From contig JADJMH010000033.1 in the NCBI GenBank assembly GCA_016709675.1, positions 1-17,739 on the forward strand: 17,739 nucleotides of DNA. Reading direction: 5' to 3'. Position numbers and translations under genes: made by a program. Source of the DNA: Candidatus Accumulibacter proximus (GTDB lineage: Bacteria > Pseudomonadota > Gammaproteobacteria > Burkholderiales > Rhodocyclaceae). This document shows positions 14,872 to 17,739 of the stretch, piece by piece. The first letter of the stretch is position 1. Each line of letters opens with the position of its first letter. The notes below the pieces were generated by a model that worked only from the letters and a program-made list of their open reading frames with translations, was not told where the DNA came from and searched no databases.

Positions 14872-15700
14872 CCCGCGAGCGTAAAACCGGCGCCCGCATC
14901 CAGTCCCAGCACCTCGACCAGATAGGGCATCACCTCCTGCAGGGTGGCCTGCAGCGTCCATGGCGGATTGACCACGAACAGGCCGCTACCGTGCATTCCG
15001 AAACCGTCACTGGCCGGGGTGCGGACGCGTAGCGTCACTTGCAGCCAGTTGCTGGCCGACAAGCGTTGCAGGCGTTGCGGCAAGTCGTGCGCTTCGAGCT
15101 TGGTGAGTTGCGGATACCACAGCATGTAGGTGCCAGTCGGGAAGCGTGTCAGGCACTCCCGGAGTGAATTCACCACCCGGTCGTAGTCCCGTCTTTCTTC
15201 GTACGGCGGGTCGATCAGCACCACGGCACGCCTCGGTGGTGGCGGCAAAAGGGCCTTGAGCGACGCAAATCCATCGCTGTCGTGAACGATCGCCTGCTTG
15301 CCGAAGGCCTGGAAATTCTCCCGCAGCCGAATCACCTCGCGGCTATGCAGTTCGAAAAGGCGCAGGCGGTCCTGTGCGCGCATGATCGCGAGCGCCAGCA
15401 TGGGTGAACCGGGATAGACCTTCAAACGGCCGTCGGGATTGGCCTGCGCACCAGCGCCAGTAATCGCCACGGCAAGCGGCAGATCCTTGCGCCCCACAGC
15501 CGACCGACACCACCCTGAACTCCGCAAGCTTGGCCGCCTGCAGCCGAATCCAGGGCATAGGATCCCGCGCCGGCGTGCGTATCGACGTACCAGAAGGCTT
15601 GCTCCTTCTGACAGAGGTAGCGCGTCAGCTGCACCAGCACCAGATGCTTGAGCACATCGGCGTGGTTCCCGGCATGGAAGGCATGACGATAACTGAGCAT
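14685..15700 (-). CDS. rlmJ: 23S rRNA (adenine-N6)-methyltransferase RlmJ, multiply frame-disrupted
   Basis: RlmJ (YhiR) methylates A2030 of 23S rRNA using S-adenosylmethionine. The N-terminus MLSYRHAFHAGNHADVLKH and the SAM motif in VDTHAGAG are in one frame (15700 to about 15542). The rest, with VYPGSPMLALA, the catalytic motif VVLIDPPYEERRDYDRV, MLWYPQLTK and FVVNPPWTLQ, is in another (from about 15446 onward). Between them the expected text KLAEFR-GGVGRLWG-RKDLPLAVA-DY-LALVR-QANPDGRL hops among all three frames, needing about six small indels. Without repair no single ORF covers the gene. The 3' end also runs about 58 residues past the usual family end and overlaps the MazG-like gene by 187 bp, so the true stop may be lost. 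It lies 47 bp downstream of the nitronate-monooxygenase-family gene on the same strand. Confidence 0.85.
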
Positions 15701-15747
15701 CCGCTAACGCCCGTCCGCAGTGGCGGAGGAACGCCGCAGCCAGCGCA

Positions 15748-16992
15748 CTACTCCGGCACCCGGAGCTTGCCGTCGGTGCTGAACTGATAGTCGAGGAAGA
15801 TGTGCTCGGCGCTCAGCAACTGGTAGCTGCCGTCGGGCAAGCGCTTCGACGTATCCTTCAGGCGATACGCATAGTGACCACAGGTTCAGCAGTCGAAGTT
15901 GCGCATCTGCGTGCATAGACAGGTTTTGTCGCGAACCGATATCTTCTTGACGCCCGGATTGGCCGCCACCTCGCGGTTATACGCGGAAATGTAGGAACAG
16001 TTGCCGCTGCTGTCGAGAAGATACCCATAGGCCTCGCAATTGGGCCGAATCCCGTCGCCAATCGCCGGGCTGTTGCTCAACATGCGCATCGGGTAACCGG
16101 TAGGCGAGATCTGGTTGACCTCGATCTGGTCTTCACTGGCAGCGAAGTAGCGTTGTTTGACGTCTTCCGGCAAACCACACTCTTTGGCCACGGTGAAACG
16201 CGTCGCCACCTGAACGGCCGCCGCCCCTTGGTCGAGGAAGGAAACGGCGTCACTCCCGGTGAAGATGCCGCCCGCCGGAATCAGCGGAATATCCAGATGT
16301 TCGGCCTGCAGATAACGGTGAATTTCGCCGAAGATGGTGGCCAGGTCATACTGCGCCCAATCCATCCCGAAACCCAGGTGTCCGCCGGCCAACGGTCCTT
16401 CGACCACCACATAGTCGGGAAGTCGCTTGCAGCGGGCGGTCTTGCGCAGGAACAACTGCAGCGCGCGCAAGGAGGAGACGATGATTCCCAGCTTGGCGTC
16501 GCGGAAACGCGGATGCTCCTCGATCAGGGCAAACGACCCCAGGTGCAAACCGGCAGCCAGCGTGATGCCGTCGATACCGGCATCGAGCGCCGAGGCCATG
16601 CGCACGCGCAGCGTCTCGCGCGGCGCGTTCATGGTCAGCTTCTCCATGCAGTTGACGAAGATCATGCCGTCGCCACGCTTGGCTTGCATGGTTCGGCCGA
16701 CGTGCATCTCGGTGGCTTCGGCGAGTTGTCCGAGATCGAAGCGCACCATCGACTTGTCGGAGTTGGCGACGTTGAACTTGTACTGCCTGAGCTTGTCCTT
16801 GACGAACTTTGCATTGAACCGCCGATCGGCCACGGTATTCACCATGGCATCGGAAATATGTCCGACACCGCCAAGCCGAGCCGCTTCAAGCGCGAGTTCG
16901 GCGGTTGAAATATCCACCCCCATGCCGCCGATCATGATCGGCACCAGTTCCTTGTTGCCGAACCGCAGACGGAAATCATCAACGCTCTTCAT
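15748..16992 (-). CDS. Nitronate monooxygenase-family flavoprotein with in-frame TGA (possible Sec or Trp-to-stop)
   Basis: An FMN-dependent TIM-barrel protein of the 2-nitropropane dioxygenase/nitronate monooxygenase family. Segments seen are VPIMIGGMGVDIS, RLGGVGHISDAM, VVEGPLAGGHLGFGMDW, LIPAGGIFTGSDAV and GAAAVQVATRF, which match the family's flavin and phosphate loops. It starts at the ATG at 16992 after a GGGAAGGGTAGGG stretch. The first stop is a TGA at 15886-15888 after KTCLCTQMRNFDC, giving 368 residues. The same frame then stays open for 45 codons (TCGHYAYRLKDTSKRLPDGS onward, ending LRVPE) to a TAG at 15748-15750. This tail looks like real protein and completes a Cys cluster (CLC ... 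C-x-T-C). The TGA could be a TGG codon mutated or misread, or selenocysteine. If it is a true stop, the gene ends at 15886. Substrate and role are unknown. Confidence 0.82.
15849..15870 (-). promoter_or_regulatory. SECIS-like hairpin downstream of the in-frame TGA
   Basis: On the minus strand GCGTATC (15870-15864) pairs with GATACGT (15855-15849), 7 bp including one G-U pair, around the 8-nt loop GCCTGAAG. The stem starts 16 nt after the TGA and the loop 23 nt after it. The first loop base is G. Bacterial SECIS elements are known as hairpins with a small apical loop bearing an early G, roughly 16-37 nt downstream of UGA, so position and shape agree. A short stem like this can arise by chance. 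Confidence 0.35.
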
Positions 16993-17226
16993 CCCTACCC
17001 TTCCCAACCCGCGTCAGCGTTCCCAACTCGCCTATAGGTGATCACCACGACCCCCAACCCCGGCATTATCGCTCATCAAATGCCTGTATGGCTTGATGCA
17101 TGCAAGGAAATCGCGCGCACGGGCGGCAAGGTGGCGAAACCGTTGCGCCATAGCGTGCCTCAAACGGCTGCGATCACTGAGCGCGTGTATTATCTTCGGT
17201 CCGTACGTCCCCAATGAATGCCAGCC
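16993..17226. other. Intergenic region between the nitronate-monooxygenase-family gene and the folE-like gene
   Basis: These 234 bp separate two divergent genes and should hold both promoters. A TATTAT at 17188-17193 could be a -10 box for the plus-strand gene, but no -35 fits it. A short minus-strand ORF through here (17032-17247) has no recognisable features. No tRNA, clear hairpin or repeat was found. Confidence 0.5.
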
Positions 17227-17739
17227 ATGGATGACAGCAGCCACCACGAACTCTCCCCCGCGAATGTGAAATCGGCATTCCGCGCCGGCAAGCGTTCGAC
17301 GCAGCCGCCTTCGAGCGCGCCGTCGGCGATCTGCTCAGCGCCTGTGGCATTGCGCCGGACGCCGCGCATATGGGGCGAACACCACAGCGCGTACGCGAGC
17401 TATGGCAACGGCGCCTGCTGGGCGGCTACGACCTCGACCCGGCGAGCGCACTCGGTGACGGTTTTGCCGATCACCGCAGCGACCTGGTGGTGGTCCGCGG
17501 CATTGCCATTCACGGGGTCTGTCCGCATCACCTGGTGCCTTTTCGCGGCCTGGCGCACGTCGCCTACTTGCCGGGCGGTCGCCTGCACGGCTTTGGCCGC
17601 ATCGCGCGCCTGGTTGACGCCATTGGCCATCGCTTCACCTATCAGGAATGGATGACTCGCGACATCGCCGACGCGCTGATGCGGCACGGGAAGGCGCGTG
17701 GCGCTGCTTGTGTGGTCGAAGCCGAACAATTGTGTCTGC
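17227..17739 (+). CDS. folE: GTP cyclohydrolase I-like protein (FolE type; 3' partial, apparent 5' frameshift)
   Basis: FolE converts GTP to 7,8-dihydroneopterin triphosphate, the first step of folate and pterin synthesis, in a Zn-dependent homodecamer. The Zn/active-site block is GIAIHGVCPHHLVPFRGLAH, followed by YLPGGRLHGFGRIARLVDAI, the C-terminal helix QEWMTRDIADALM, and the last Zn Cys in CVVEAEQLCL at the window edge. The N-terminal helix reads FDAAAFERAVGDLL. No usual start codon precedes it in frame between a TGA at 17232-17234 and the helix. The ATG at 17227 (MDDSSHHELSP) is one frame away and joins if one base is added near 17294 (K-R-F-D). The start is therefore uncertain; ATG 17218 or an internal ATG at 17370 are alternatives. 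Compact relatives of this kind are common in betaproteobacteria beside classical FolE. Confidence 0.78.

Noticed and set aside
15704..15916. 70-codon minus-strand ORF at the 3' end of the nitronate-monooxygenase-family gene
   Set aside because: It is in a different frame from the protein-like 45-codon extension and has no features of its own.
17032..17247. 71-codon minus-strand ORF in the intergenic region before folE
   Set aside because: No ribosome-binding site or recognisable sequence; it overlaps the folE start region.
1..17739. CRISPR arrays, tRNA or rRNA genes, insertion sequences, prophage
   Set aside because: No spaced direct repeats, cloverleaf-like segments, transposase motifs or terminal inverted repeats were found on either strand by eye.

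Overview
The window looks like chromosomal DNA of a high-GC betaproteobacterium. The order mdh / gntR / sdhCDAB-sdhE / gltA / sucA-sucB-lpdA and the protein sequences suggest a Rhodocyclales (Accumulibacter- or Dechloromonas-like) genome. This placement is inferred from gene order and family resemblance; no search was run.

Layout. At the left edge a metallo-beta-lactamase-fold hydrolase (1-629, +, 5' end just outside) converges on the TCA-cycle block through a shared bidirectional terminator (692-725). From 12214 down to 737, all on the minus strand, come a GntR/HutC regulator, sdhC, sdhD, sdhA, sdhB, sdhE and gltA, then a terminator, then sucA, sucB, a dispersed-type inverted repeat, and lpdA. 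These encode succinate dehydrogenase and its flavinylation factor, citrate synthase and the whole 2-oxoglutarate dehydrogenase complex. Divergent from gntR is mdh (malate dehydrogenase), with a near-consensus promoter and an inverted repeat directly upstream of its -35 box. mdh has its own terminator. One stretch of DNA therefore codes for much of the oxidative TCA cycle, with a likely local regulator in the middle.

The right part (13.5-17.7 kb) is mixed. It holds a CitE/HpcH-type lyase-like gene overlapping a MazG-like pyrophosphohydrolase gene (ATGA overlap) on the plus strand. On the minus strand are a nitronate-monooxygenase-family gene and rlmJ (23S rRNA adenine methyltransferase), and at the edge is a short GTP-cyclohydrolase-I-like gene (folE type, +, 3' end outside).

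Two things stand out. First, the nitronate-monooxygenase-family ORF ends at a TGA but stays open in the same frame for 45 more protein-like codons. A SECIS-like hairpin lies just downstream of that TGA, so this is either a selenoprotein candidate or a Trp-to-stop change. Second, many reading frames are broken by small indels (sdhE, sucB linker, the CitE-like gene, mazG-like, rlmJ, folE-like) while the large TCA genes sucA, sdhA, gltA, lpdA and mdh are clean. Most repairs need a single base in a short homopolymer, so sequence or assembly error is the leading explanation.
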